Shown: positions 1 to 7,698 of the stretch, one piece after another | Position numbering within the stretch: position 1 is the stretch's first letter | How the letters are laid out: each line of letters begins with the position of its first letter | Origin: Coralloluteibacterium thermophilum | Lineage (GTDB): Bacteria > Pseudomonadota > Gammaproteobacteria > Xanthomonadales > Xanthomonadaceae | Direction: 5' to 3' | DNA: 64,000 bases | Assembly: GCF_042654365.1 (NCBI RefSeq) | Contig: NZ_JBHSGG010000022.1 | Span: 36,835-100,834, forward strand | Notes under the pieces: model-generated | What the model was told of the DNA's origin: nothing | The model's database searches: none | The model's input: only the letters and a program-made list of their open reading frames with translations | Made by a program: the position numbers and the translations under genes

Positions 1-1
1 A

Positions 2-655
2 CAGCAGCGCCGGGCCCTGGTGGACCGGCTCTCCGGCGGCCGCATCGGCTACATCCACGTGCCCAACACCGCGGTCGAGGGCAGCCGCGAGATGTTCAAG
101 GGCCTGGTCGCCTACGCGGACAAGGAGGCGCTGATCATCGACGACCGCTACAACGGCGGCGGCTTCATCCCCGACCGGCTGGTCGAGCTGCTCGCGCGGG
201 AACCGCTCAACTACTGGAAGCGGCGCGGCCTCGACCCCAACGCCACGCCGCTGCTGTCGCACCGCGGGCCCAAGGCCATGCTCATCAACGGCCTGTCCAG
301 CTCCGGCGGCGACGCCCTGCCCTACTACTTCCGCAAGCTGGGCCTGGGCACCCTCATCGGCACCCGCACCTGGGGCGGCCTGATCGGCCTCTCGGGCACG
401 CCGCGCCTGGCGGACAACGGCGCGGTGCTGACGCCGACCTTCAGCTTCATGGACACCGAGGGCAACTGGGCGGTGGAGAACGAAGGCGTGGCCCCGGACA
501 TCGAGGTGATCGACCGCCCGGAACTCGTCGCAGCCGGCCGCGACCCGAGCATCGAGCAGGCCGTGCAGGTCCTGCTGCGCGAGCTCGAGGCCAACCCGGT
601 ACGCCCCGTCGTCGCCCCGCCCGCGCCGACGGTGTTCCCGCCGCCGACGCGCTGA
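2..655 (+). CDS. Tricorn-type S41 serine protease, C-terminal part (5' end outside window)
   Basis: The reading frame is open from the first complete codon of the window, so only the C-terminal ~217 residues are present. The segment reads like the catalytic C2 domain of tricorn protease homologues (peptidase family S41): a block ending DDRYNGGGFIPD, the nucleophile block NGLSSSGGDALPYYF, then GTRTWGGLIG and a late VENEGVAPDIEV. These match the PDZ/S41 core that trims peptides released by the proteasome or other proteases. A proline-rich tail ends the protein. A perfect hairpin follows the stop. Full tricorn homologues have about 1000-1100 residues, so most of the gene, with its propellers, lies upstream. 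The family is clear; whether the enzyme is periplasmic cannot be told here. Confidence 0.88.
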   Translation, partial: QQRRALVDRLSGGRIGYIHVPNTAVEGSREMFKGLVAYADKEALIIDDRYNGGGFIPDRLVELLAREPLNYWKRRGLDPNATPLLSHRGPKAMLINGLSSSGGDALPYYFRKLGLGTLIGTRTWGGLIGLSGTPRLADNGAVLTPTFSFMDTEGNWAVENEGVAPDIEVIDRPELVAAGRDPSIEQAVQVLLRELEANPVRPVVAPPAPTVFPPPTR

Positions 656-662
656 GGGACCG

Positions 663-691
663 CCAGGCCGCGGCACCGTGCCGCGGCCTGG
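663..691 (+). terminator. Perfect GC hairpin after the protease gene
   Basis: Thirteen-base arms CCAGGCCGCGGCA and TGCCGCGGCCTGG flank a CCG loop, beginning 7 bases after the stop codon. No T-run follows, so it may act with Rho or as an RNA 3'-end stabiliser rather than as a classical intrinsic terminator. Confidence 0.55.
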
Positions 692-768
692 CCCGGCGGC
701 CCGAAGATTCCCGGCCCCCCGACCGCAGGCGAAGCGCGTCCTGCCTCGCCCCGGCGCGCGCGGGCGCC

Positions 769-1287
769 CTACAGCCCCTGCAGGAAGCGCCCGAACTCCT
801 CGGCGCAGAACTCCACGTGCGCGGCGAGGCGGTGGCTGTCGGCGACCAGCACGAGACCGTCGCGGCGCGGGTAGGCCCAGTCGATCACCGCCTGCGCGGG
901 GATGAGTTCGTCGTCCCAGCCGTGGACGATGCGAGTCGGCACGCGCGCGGCGTCGAAGCGCCGCGGGAAGCCGTCGATCGCGATCGGCGGCGCCATCAGG
1001 AACAGCCCGGCCGTGGGCAGTTCCTGCGAGACGAAGCCCGAGACGAAGGCGCCCATGCTGGAGCCGGCCAGCACCACCGGGCCCTTGCCGCAGGCGGCTT
1101 CCGCGCGTTCGCGCAGGCGCGCGATGCGCAGGTCGATGTCGGCGACCCGGCGGCCTGCGTCGATGTCGGAATAGTCCGGTCGCTCGTGGCTCCAGCCCAG
1201 CCGTTCGGCGACCGCCGCGAGCGCGCTCACCTTGGTGGCGTTGGGGCTGCTCTCGAGCCCGTGCGACAGGATGACGTGGCCTTTCAT
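769..1287 (-). CDS. Small alpha/beta-fold hydrolase (YqiA/YcfP-like esterase)
   Basis: The 172-residue protein starts MKGHVILSHGLESS. HGLESS is the oxyanion-hole loop of small alpha/beta hydrolases. The nucleophile elbow is GSSMGA. An acidic residue lies in HGWDDELIP and a histidine in VADSHRLA, which would complete the Ser-Asp-His triad. The frame is open 26 codons further upstream, but the ATG at 1287 starts the conserved first strand, so it is preferred. The gene lies 20 bases downstream of the MOSC gene on the same strand and is probably co-transcribed with it. The substrate is unknown; the size and motifs suggest a cytoplasmic carboxylesterase or acyl hydrolase. Confidence 0.75.
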   Translation of the reverse strand: MKGHVILSHGLESSPNATKVSALAAVAERLGWSHERPDYSDIDAGRRVADIDLRIARLRERAEAACGKGPVVLAGSSMGAFVSGFVSQELPTAGLFLMAPPIAIDGFPRRFDAARVPTRIVHGWDDELIPAQAVIDWAYPRRDGLVLVADSHRLAAHVEFCAEEFGRFLQGL

Positions 1288-1307
1288 GCGTCGGTCTCTC
1301 CGGCTGA

Positions 1308-1853
1308 TCAGAACAGGGCGTGCTGGGCGATGTCCGAGGGCAGCGGGCGCTCGTCCACCGGGCACAGCGCGTCGCCCAGACGGATGAGGCCGCTCTCGAC
1401 CACGCGCGCGGTGATGCCGCCATGCCCGCGCATGGCGTTGTAGCCGCCGCGCCCGAGCGCGGCCTCCATCTTCGAGCAGGGATCGCAGGGACCGGTCCCC
1501 TCCAGCAGCGCCGTGCCGATGCGGAAGCGGCGCCCGCCCAGCGCGACCAGGGGGATGCGGCTCACCACCAGATTGCGCCGCAGCAGCTCCGGCGGCAGCG
1601 CGTCGAGTCCGGCCAGGGCGGCGATCACCGGCAGGTGCTCCGCCTGGATGAGGGTGACCTCGCGCGTGCCGCTGCGGCCCTCATAGCGGTCGCCGTCGAG
1701 GCCGGCGCCCACCACCGCCACGACGGCATCGACGACGCGCATCGGCGCCTCGCGCGCCGGGCGCAGGCCGATCCACTCCACGCGGCCGGGCCGCGGCAAC
1801 GTCGCGAGCAGGCGGCCGAGCGGGGAATCGGGATGGGGGCGGGTCTTGCGCAT
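1308..1853 (-). CDS. MOSC-domain protein
   Basis: The 181-residue single-domain protein has the MOSC features: GLDGDRYEG early, EVTLIQAEHL, then RRNLVVSRIPLVAL, the cysteine block GPCDPCSKME and the closing HGGITARVVESG. MOSC domains bind a molybdopterin cofactor or carry sulfur, as in the C-terminus of molybdenum cofactor sulfurase and in YiiM/YcbX. The conserved cysteine in GPCDPC would be the sulfur carrier or ligand. The ATG at 1853 begins MRKTRPHPDSPLG. The gene is divergent from the amidase at 2067 and is followed closely by a hydrolase gene. The reductase partner and substrate cannot be told from this window. Confidence 0.85.
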   Translation of the reverse strand: MRKTRPHPDSPLGRLLATLPRPGRVEWIGLRPAREAPMRVVDAVVAVVGAGLDGDRYEGRSGTREVTLIQAEHLPVIAALAGLDALPPELLRRNLVVSRIPLVALGGRRFRIGTALLEGTGPCDPCSKMEAALGRGGYNAMRGHGGITARVVESGLIRLGDALCPVDERPLPSDIAQHALF

Positions 1854-2066
1854 GAGGGCGGCGATGATAGGGCCTCGCGCGCGCGATGTACTTCTCACCT
1901 CGACGCAAATGCGAAGCGCGGCGGACCCGGGGCCGCTCCCCGCCAGCCCGCACGGTCGCGCCGTCGCGACGACGGAAGCGCCCGTTGATGGGCGGACAGC
2001 CGTCTCGACGGGCAGGACACGCCCGACGGCGTGCGCGGCGCGCCGATCTGCGACACCATCTCCGGC

Positions 2067-2678
2067 ATGCCTGCCGACCTGCCGCCCGCCGACGTCCTCG
2101 CCACAGCCCACGTCGCCCCCCTGCCCTACGAACTGCGCCTGGCCGAGCGCCCGCGCAGCGCCATCGACCTGGTGATCGTCCACTGCACCGAGACCCCCGA
2201 CCTCGCCAGCGCGCGGCGCTTCGGCGAGGCCGTGCTGTACCCGGGCAGCGGCACGGGCAACAGCGGGCACTACTACATCGACCGCGACGGCACCCTGCAC
2301 GTCTACGTGCGCCCGGAGCGCATCGCCCACCACACCCGCGGCTACAACGAGCGCTCGGTCGGCATCGAGCTGGTCAACAGCGGGCGCTATCCGCACTGGC
2401 TGGACTCGCGCCACCAGGACATGGACGAGCCCTACACCGAAGCGCAGATCCGGACCCTGATCGACCTGCTGGCGGCGCTGCGCCGCGAGCTGCCGGCCCT
2501 GAGCGGCATCGCCGGCCATGAGGATCTCGACACCCGCACGGAGCCGGCCAGCGACGACCCCACCCGACGCGTCTTCCGCAAGCGCGACCCGGGCCCGCGG
2601 TTTCCCTGGCCGCGGGTGCTCGCGGCCAGCGGGCTGCAGCGCCTGCCCGCCGGGATCGACCGCGCCGACGGGGACTGA
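2067..2678 (+). CDS. N-acetylmuramoyl-L-alanine amidase (Amidase_2 / AmpD-like)
   Basis: The 203-residue protein carries an Amidase_2 domain: the first zinc ligand in LVIVHCTETP, the substrate-binding stretch NSGHYYIDRDG, HHTRGYNERSVGIELVNSG and GHEDLDTRTEP near the end. Enzymes of this family cut the bond between MurNAc or anhydro-MurNAc and L-alanine of the stem peptide in cell-wall turnover. No signal peptide is visible from the ATG at 2067, which suggests a cytosolic, AmpD-like recycling role. The frame continues 12 codons upstream, but MPADLPPAD gives the usual family length. The gene is divergent from the MOSC gene and 80 bases upstream of tesB. Confidence 0.85.
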   Translation: MPADLPPADVLATAHVAPLPYELRLAERPRSAIDLVIVHCTETPDLASARRFGEAVLYPGSGTGNSGHYYIDRDGTLHVYVRPERIAHHTRGYNERSVGIELVNSGRYPHWLDSRHQDMDEPYTEAQIRTLIDLLAALRRELPALSGIAGHEDLDTRTEPASDDPTRRVFRKRDPGPRFPWPRVLAASGLQRLPAGIDRADGD

Positions 2679-2720
2679 ACCGCGGCGTCCGTCCCCACCG
2701 GGCCGCCGCAGGGCCCCCGG

Positions 2721-2726
2721 TATACT
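2721..2726 (+). promoter_or_regulatory. Candidate -10 box (TATACT) for tesB
   Basis: TATACT stands out in GC-rich sequence 32 bases before the tesB start. No convincing -35 hexamer is visible at the usual spacing. Confidence 0.4.
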
Positions 2727-2758
2727 GGTGGGCCGCATTCCGCCCGTCCCCGCCGTCC

Positions 2759-3640
2759 ATGACCGACTCCGTCGTCGCCGAACTGACCGACCTGCTCGCG
2801 CTCGAGCGCCTCGAGGACAACCTGTTCCGCGGCCAGAGCCGCGACATCGGCACCAAGTACGTGTTCGGCGGGCAGGTGCTGGGCCAGGCGCTGGCGGCGG
2901 CGCAGCGCACGCTGACCGACACCGCCCGCTGCGTGCACTCGCTGCACGCCTACTTCCTGCGCGCCGGCGACATCGAGCATCCCATCGTCTACACGGTGGA
3001 GCGCACGCGCGACGGCGGCAGCTTCTCGGTGCGGCGCATGACCGCCATCCAGCACGGGCAGCCGATCTTCGTCATGACCTGCTCGTTCCAGCAGCCCGAG
3101 CCCGGCGCCGAGCACCAGACCTCGATGCCCGAGGTCCCCGCCCCTGAGGACCTGGAGTCCGGCCCCGGCATTCCCGAGGAACTCATCGCCAGGCTGCCGG
3201 CCAAGATCCAGCGCTGGCTGACCAAGGAAGGCCCCTTCGACTTCCGCCACGTCTATCCGCGCGACCCGCTCAGGCCGCCGAAGCGGCCGCCCTTCCAGCA
3301 GGTGTGGTTCCGCCTGACCGAGCGGGTGGACGACAACCCCCTGCTGCACCAGGCCCTGCTGGCCTACGCGTCGGATTTCCAGCTGCTCGGCACGGCGACC
3401 TTCCCGCACGGCATCAGCTACTACCAGCCGGGCGTGCAGATGGCCTCGCTCGACCACGCGCTGTGGTTCCACCGCCCCTTCCGCGTCGACGAGTGGCTGC
3501 TCTACGCCTGCGACAGCCCCAGCGCCTCGGGCGCGCGCGGGCTGGCGCGCGGGCAGATCTTCGACCGCAACGGCCGGCTGGTCGCCTCCACCGCCCAGGA
3601 AGGGCTGATCCGCGTGATCGACCGCACCGCGAAGGCCTGA
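2759..3640 (+). CDS. tesB: Acyl-CoA thioesterase II
   Basis: The 293-residue protein is a full-length TesB double hot-dog thioesterase. The first half has FGGQVLGQALAAA and VHSLHAYFLRAGD, followed by GGSFSVRRMTAIQ. The second half has the active-site strand LLAYASDFQLLGTA and the late MASLDHALWFHRPF and DSPSASGARGLARG. Family members hydrolyse medium- and long-chain acyl-CoA to free acid and CoA in the cytoplasm. Length and motifs match E. coli TesB (286 residues). A TATACT box precedes it. The next gene starts one base after the stop, so they are probably co-transcribed. Confidence 0.95.
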   Translation: MTDSVVAELTDLLALERLEDNLFRGQSRDIGTKYVFGGQVLGQALAAAQRTLTDTARCVHSLHAYFLRAGDIEHPIVYTVERTRDGGSFSVRRMTAIQHGQPIFVMTCSFQQPEPGAEHQTSMPEVPAPEDLESGPGIPEELIARLPAKIQRWLTKEGPFDFRHVYPRDPLRPPKRPPFQQVWFRLTERVDDNPLLHQALLAYASDFQLLGTATFPHGISYYQPGVQMASLDHALWFHRPFRVDEWLLYACDSPSASGARGLARGQIFDRNGRLVASTAQEGLIRVIDRTAKA

Positions 3641-3641
3641 A

Positions 3642-4115
3642 ATGCGTCAGATCTTCTCCTCTCTCCGCCTCGAGAACGTCGAGGGCGTCGCCCGCCTCCT
3701 CAACGACAACGGCATCGAGACCTGGATCAGCCAGGGCCGCTCCTACAAGGGCGGCCGCCGCAGCCAGTTCAGCTACCGGGAGAGCCCCGGCGGCAAGCCG
3801 CAGCCGGCGGTCTGGGTGGTGCACACCGGCGACCAGGTCCGCGCCCGCGAGCTGCTGCGCGAGGCGGGGCTGATCGACACCACGCGCCCCGACAGCTTCC
3901 TGCCCAACTCCTTCACGCCGCCGCCGGCGCCGGGCATCGGCGACTCCAACCGCCGCCGCCGCGCCATGACCCAGCGCATCAAGATCGCCCTGCTCATCGT
4001 GACCGCGGCGATCATCGCCGGCGGCATGTACCAGGTGTTCGGCGGCCAGCAGCCGGAGGAGGCGCCCGCCGAGGCCGTGGAGACCGGCACCTTCCAGCTG
4101 CAGGGCGCCGGCTGA
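3642..4115 (+). CDS. DUF2007-like protein with C-terminal membrane segment
   Basis: The 157-residue protein starts one base after the tesB stop. The N-terminal ~80 residues (MRQIFSSLRLENVEGVARLL, then NGIETWISQ and WVVHTGDQVRARELL) have the fold pattern of DUF2007-type 'putative signal transducing' domains, which resemble small ferredoxin-like modules. A proline-rich linker leads to one hydrophobic helix around residues 110-130 and a short acidic tail. Similar proteins occur as conserved hypotheticals in Xanthomonadales. The topology would leave the domain on the cytoplasmic side. The role is unknown. A second gene of broadly similar design (small domain plus C-terminal helix) lies at 40220. 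Confidence 0.7.
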   Translation: MRQIFSSLRLENVEGVARLLNDNGIETWISQGRSYKGGRRSQFSYRESPGGKPQPAVWVVHTGDQVRARELLREAGLIDTTRPDSFLPNSFTPPPAPGIGDSNRRRRAMTQRIKIALLIVTAAIIAGGMYQVFGGQQPEEAPAEAVETGTFQLQGAG

Positions 4116-4143
4116 CGCGCACCGCGCACGCAGGGAGGCACCG

Positions 4144-4866
4144 ATGTCGCTGTCCGGGCCGATGCGGCTCTACCTGACCGGGACGCATCCCTGCGGCTAC
4201 TTCGACGACCGGGAGGCGCGCGACCTGGTGCTGGACCCCGCCGACCCGCGCCTGCCGCGGGCCTATCCGTCCGCGCTCGCCCAGGGCTATCGCCGCTCCG
4301 GCGCCCACGTGTACCGGCCGCACTGCCGGCAGTGCCGCGCCTGCGTGCCGGTCCGGGTGCCCGTGGCCGCCTTCGCGCCCGACCGCGCACAGCGTCGCTG
4401 CCTGGCGCGCAATGCGGACATCGCGATGACCGACTGCGCCCCCGGCCATACCGGGGAGCGCTTCGCCCTCTACGAACGCTACCTCGCCGCGCGCCACGCC
4501 GGCGGCGGCATGGACGCACCGGCGCCGGAGGATTTCGACGGCTTCCTCGCGGGCACATGGAGCCCGACCCGCTTCTACGAGTTCCGGCTGGACGGGCGAC
4601 TGGTCGCGGTCGCGGTCACCGACGTGGCCCGGGACGCGCTGTCGGCGGTGTACACCTTCTTCGAGCCGACCCTGGCCGCGCGCGGCCTCGGCACCCTGGC
4701 GATCCTGCGCCAGATCCTGCATGCCCGCGGGACCGGCCGCGGCCACCTCTACCTGGGCTTCTGGATCGCCGGCCACCCGAAGATGGACTACAAGCGCCGC
4801 TACCGGCCGCTGGAGGCGCTCATCGACGGCACGTGGCGGGCGCTCGATCCCGGCAAGGAAGGCTGA
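4144..4866 (+). CDS. bpt: Aspartate/glutamate leucyltransferase (arginyltransferase family)
   Basis: The 240-residue protein has the ATE/Bpt architecture. The N-terminal domain has CGYF and the cysteine-rich YRPHCRQCRACVPVRVPV. The C-terminal GNAT-like domain has SAVYTFFEP, LGTLAILRQI and the diagnostic YLGFWIAGHPKMDYKRRYRP. Bpt moves leucine from Leu-tRNA to N-terminal Asp or Glu, marking proteins for ClpAP through ClpS (N-end rule). The ATG follows a GGAGG-type site (agggaggcaccg). The gene is probably the last in the run starting at tesB; a REP-like element follows it. Confidence 0.95.
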   Translation: MSLSGPMRLYLTGTHPCGYFDDREARDLVLDPADPRLPRAYPSALAQGYRRSGAHVYRPHCRQCRACVPVRVPVAAFAPDRAQRRCLARNADIAMTDCAPGHTGERFALYERYLAARHAGGGMDAPAPEDFDGFLAGTWSPTRFYEFRLDGRLVAVAVTDVARDALSAVYTFFEPTLAARGLGTLAILRQILHARGTGRGHLYLGFWIAGHPKMDYKRRYRPLEALIDGTWRALDPGKEG

Positions 4867-4911
4867 AGCGCATCGAGGCGCGTGCCACGACTGGATGAGG
4901 CACGTAGTGGT

Positions 4912-4987
4912 GTGGGAGCGGCTTCAGCCGCGACCGACGAGGCGGATCGTGCCGGAATGGACCGGCCGCGGCCGAAGCCGCTCCTGC
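4912..4987. repeat. REP-like inverted repeat (GTGGGAGCGGCTTCAGCC family), copy 1
   Basis: The left arm GTGGGAGCGGCTTCAGCC continues GCGA. The right arm, read on the other strand, starts GCAGGAGCGGCTTCGGCC; 18 of 22 bases match the left arm. The same 22-base word recurs exactly at 40609-40630. It sits between the convergent ends of bpt and purT, a usual place for REP elements. Confidence 0.75.
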
Positions 4988-5032
4988 CGGAAGCCGCCCC
5001 ATCCGGGGGCCGCTCCCGGCCCCGGCGACCGC

Positions 5033-6238
5033 TCAGCGCAGGGCGATGTCGATGGCGGCGGCCGCCTCGCGCGCGCGGGCGCGGGCGGTGTCGATGTCGT
5101 CGGCGCGGGCCAGGGCGACACCGACGCGCCTGCGGCCCTCCACGCGCGGCTTGCCGAACAGGCGCAGCGCCGTGTCCGGCGCCGACAGCGCCCGCTCCAG
5201 CCCGCCGAACACAGGCACGCCCTGTCCTTCGGCCAGCAGCGCGCAGGAGGCCGAGGGCCCCTGCTGGCGGACGACCGGCACCGGCAGGCCGAGGATGGCG
5301 CGGGCGTGCAGGGCGAACTCGGAGAGTTCCTGCGAGACCAGGGTCACCAGGCCGGTGTCGTGCGGGCGCGGGGAGACCTCGGAGAACCACACCGCATCGC
5401 CCTTCACGAACAGCTCGACACCGAACAGCCCCCAGCCGCCGAGGGCCTCGGTGACGGCGCGCGCGATCGCCTCCGAAGCCGCCAGCGCCGCGTCGCTCAT
5501 GGGCTGCGGCTGCCAGCTCTCGCGGTAGTCGCCGTCGACCTGGGTGTGGCCGATCGGCGCGCAGAACGCGGTGCCGTCGCGGTGGCGCACGGTCAGCAGG
5601 GTGATCTCGTAGTCGAAGTCGATGAAGCCCTCGACGATCACCCGACCCCGCCCCGCGCGGCCGCCGGTCTGCGCGTAGTCCCAGGCGGCGTCGATGTCGG
5701 CCTCGCTGCGCAGCGTGCTCTGGCCCTTGCCGGAGGAGCTCATCACCGGCTTGGCCACGCAGGGCAGGCCGATCTCGCGCACCGCGGCGCGGAAGTCCTC
5801 CAGGCTGTCGACGAAGCGATAGGGCGAGGTCGGCAGCCCGAGCGTCTCCGCGGCGAGGCGGCGGATGCCCTCGCGGTCCATGGTGAGCCGGGCCGCGCGC
5901 GCGGTCGGGATCACCCGCAGGCCCTCGTCGCGTTCGAGCTCCACCAGGGTCTCGGTGTGCAGGGCCTCGATCTCCGGGACCACCAGGTCCGGCATCTCCT
6001 CGGCGATCAGCGCGCGCAGCGCCTCGGGATCGAGCATGTCGAGCACGTGGCTGCGGTGCGCCACCTGCATGGCCGGCGCGTCCGCGTAGCGGTCGGCGGC
6101 GATCACCTCCACGCCCAGCCGCTGCAGCTCGATGGCGACCTCCTTGCCCAGCTCGCCCGACCCCAGCAGCAGGACGCGGGTGGCATCGGCGGTGAGCGGG
6201 GTGCCGAGACTGACGGACGGGGACGGGCTGGACGACAC
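5033..6238 (-). CDS. purT: Formate-dependent phosphoribosylglycinamide formyltransferase (GAR transformylase 2)
   Basis: The 401-residue ATP-grasp enzyme makes formyl-GAR from GAR, formate and ATP in purine synthesis. Visible motifs are the N-terminal LLLGSGELGKEVAIE, VPEIEALHTETL, the ATP-grasp loop KPVMSSSGKGQS, then FFGVEL-like GLFGVELFV and the metal site FSEVSPRPHDTG. The start is the GTG at 6238: it follows AGGAG at good spacing, while the open frame upstream reaches an ATG without such a site. The resulting length matches E. coli PurT (392). The gene is monocistronic and divergent from the SPFH cluster. Confidence 0.95.
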   Translation of the reverse strand: MSSSPSPSVSLGTPLTADATRVLLLGSGELGKEVAIELQRLGVEVIAADRYADAPAMQVAHRSHVLDMLDPEALRALIAEEMPDLVVPEIEALHTETLVELERDEGLRVIPTARAARLTMDREGIRRLAAETLGLPTSPYRFVDSLEDFRAAVREIGLPCVAKPVMSSSGKGQSTLRSEADIDAAWDYAQTGGRAGRGRVIVEGFIDFDYEITLLTVRHRDGTAFCAPIGHTQVDGDYRESWQPQPMSDAALAASEAIARAVTEALGGWGLFGVELFVKGDAVWFSEVSPRPHDTGLVTLVSQELSEFALHARAILGLPVPVVRQQGPSASCALLAEGQGVPVFGGLERALSAPDTALRLFGKPRVEGRRRVGVALARADDIDTARARAREAAAAIDIALR

Positions 6239-6318
6239 GGCGACTCCTGATCGATGCGGATGCGCGAGTGTACGCGGCGCCTTCACGCCTGCCAGCCCGA
6301 TGGGGCACTTGCGGGGGA

Positions 6319-6338
6319 GATATCAATTGGATATCAAT
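6319..6338. promoter_or_regulatory. AT-rich direct repeat, candidate operator of the SPFH cluster
   Basis: GATATCAAT occurs twice (6319-6327 and 6330-6338), an 11-base period, in an otherwise very GC-rich divergent intergenic region between purT and the SPFH gene. Each word starts with the palindrome GATATC. It could be an operator, possibly for the ribbon-helix-helix protein encoded downstream, or part of a promoter. Confidence 0.45.
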
Positions 6339-6433
6339 CATCCGGGGGCGGTGATCGAACTCCCCGCCGCACGCCGGTCCTGCCCCTCCCGTCCGCCCCT
6401 CCCGGCCCCGTCCACCCACGAAGGTCCATCGCC

Positions 6434-7297
6434 ATGAAAGAGGCTCCCATCCGTTCGGTTTCCGGCATTCCCGTCCTCGTGTGCATCCTCGGCGCCATCG
6501 CGCTCGCCGTCTGGCTGCTGGTGGCCGCCCTGCAGCGCGGCGACGGGCTCGGCATCGGCATCGCCGTGCTCGCCATCCTCCTGCTGCTGGTCGCCTGCGG
6601 CGGCTTCTACATGGTCGAGCCCAACCAGGCTGCCGTGCAGAGCCTGTTCGGCAAGTACGTGGGCACGGTCAAGGACCAGGGCCTGCGCTGGAACAACCCC
6701 TTCTACTCGCAGCGCAAGGTGTCGCTGCGCGTGCGCAACTTCGAGAGCGGCCGGCTCAAGGTCAACGAGCTGGACGGCAGCCCGATCGAGATCGCCGCGG
6801 TGATCGTGTGGCAGGTGGTGGACTCGGCCGAGGCGGTCTACAACGTCGACGACTACGAGAGCTTCGTGCACATCCAGTCCGAGGCCGCCCTGCGCGCCAT
6901 GGCCTCGAGCTATCCCTACGACCAGCACGAGGACGGGCAGATCTCGCTGCGCAGCCACCCGGCCGAGGTCTCCCTCCACCTGCAGGAGCAGATCCAGGAG
7001 CGCCTGGCCAAGGCCGGCGTGGACGTGATCGAGGCGCGCATCAGCCACCTCGCCTACGCGCAGGAGATCGCCCAGGCCATGCTCCAGCGCCAGCAGGCCA
7101 ATGCCGTGGTCGCCGCGCGCACGCGCATCGTGTTCGGCGCGGTCAGCATGGTGCAGATGGCGCTCGAGGAGCTGCAGAAGTCGGGGGCCGTGGAGCTCGA
7201 CGAGGAGCGGCGCGCCGCCATGGTCAGCAACCTGCTGGTGGTGCTCTGCTCCGACCGCGCGCCGCAGCCGGTGGTCAACACGGGCTCGCTGTACTGA
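6434..7297 (+). CDS. SPFH / Band 7 domain membrane protein
   Basis: The 287-residue protein has two hydrophobic helices (about residues 12-33 and 39-58). An SPFH domain follows: GFYMVEPNQAAVQSLFGKYVGTVKDQGLRW, the IEIAAVIVWQVVDSAEAVYNVDDYESFV core and the coiled EARISHLAYAQEIAQAMLQRQQANAVVAAR. Proteins of this family form ring-like membrane scaffolds, often linked to stress or to quality control of membrane proteases. The ATG at 6434 is the first that gives a standard N-terminus. It is followed by an RHH protein and a DUF4177 protein, an arrangement that looks like a functional set. Confidence 0.88.
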   Translation: MKEAPIRSVSGIPVLVCILGAIALAVWLLVAALQRGDGLGIGIAVLAILLLLVACGGFYMVEPNQAAVQSLFGKYVGTVKDQGLRWNNPFYSQRKVSLRVRNFESGRLKVNELDGSPIEIAAVIVWQVVDSAEAVYNVDDYESFVHIQSEAALRAMASSYPYDQHEDGQISLRSHPAEVSLHLQEQIQERLAKAGVDVIEARISHLAYAQEIAQAMLQRQQANAVVAARTRIVFGAVSMVQMALEELQKSGAVELDEERRAAMVSNLLVVLCSDRAPQPVVNTGSLY

Positions 7298-7322
7298 TGG
7301 ACGACGCAGGGGCGGTACCGCG

Positions 7323-7514
7323 ATGAGCGCGAAGAAGGCCTATCCGCTGCGCATCAACGCCGAGGTGCTGGCGGCGATGCAGCGCTGGGCCGACGATGAG
7401 CTGCGCTCGGTCAACGCGCAGATCGAATACGTGCTGCGCGACGCCCTGCGCCGCGACGGGCGGCTGAAGCCGCCACCGCATTCCGACGACCAAAGAGGGG
7501 AGGACCACGCATGA
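7323..7514 (+). CDS. Ribbon-helix-helix (Arc-like) small DNA-binding protein
   Basis: The 63-residue protein has the pattern of a ribbon-helix-helix domain: strand KAYPLRINAEVLAAM, helix WADDELRSVNAQIEYVLRDALRR. This is the layout of Arc/MetJ-type repressors, which bind DNA as dimers through the N-terminal strand. A charged tail ends the protein. It sits 25 bases after the SPFH gene and overlaps the next gene by ATGA. Similar small RHH proteins next to SPFH genes are common in Proteobacteria (general knowledge). An autoregulatory role through the AT-rich repeat at 6319 is inference. Confidence 0.75.
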   Translation: MSAKKAYPLRINAEVLAAMQRWADDELRSVNAQIEYVLRDALRRDGRLKPPPHSDDQRGEDHA

Positions 7515-7687
7515 ACGACCGTTGGGAGTACAAGGTGCTCGCGCCCAGGAACCGCTGGGGCATGGGCGAGACCAAGCCGGACAGGCTCGCCGAGCTGCTC
7601 AACCGCGAGGGCGCCCAAGGCTGGGAACTGGTGTCCTCGGTGTGGATGGGCGCGGCGCTGAAGTTCTTCCTAAAGCGTCGGCGCTGA
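7511..7687 (+). CDS. DUF4177 small protein
   Basis: This 58-residue gene overlaps the previous stop by 4 bases (ATGA). It translates to MNDRWEYKVLAPRNRWGM, then KPDRLAELLNREGAQGWELV, then SSVWMGAALKFFLKRRR. The W-EYKV start, the L-N-EG-QGWELV core and the final F-LKR are the signature of DUF4177, a small beta-alpha domain of unknown function often encoded beside membrane or phage-shock genes. The tight coupling shows that it is made with the RHH protein, and probably with the SPFH protein. Confidence 0.8.
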   Translation: MNDRWEYKVLAPRNRWGMGETKPDRLAELLNREGAQGWELVSSVWMGAALKFFLKRRR

Positions 7688-7698
7688 GGGGGACGACG

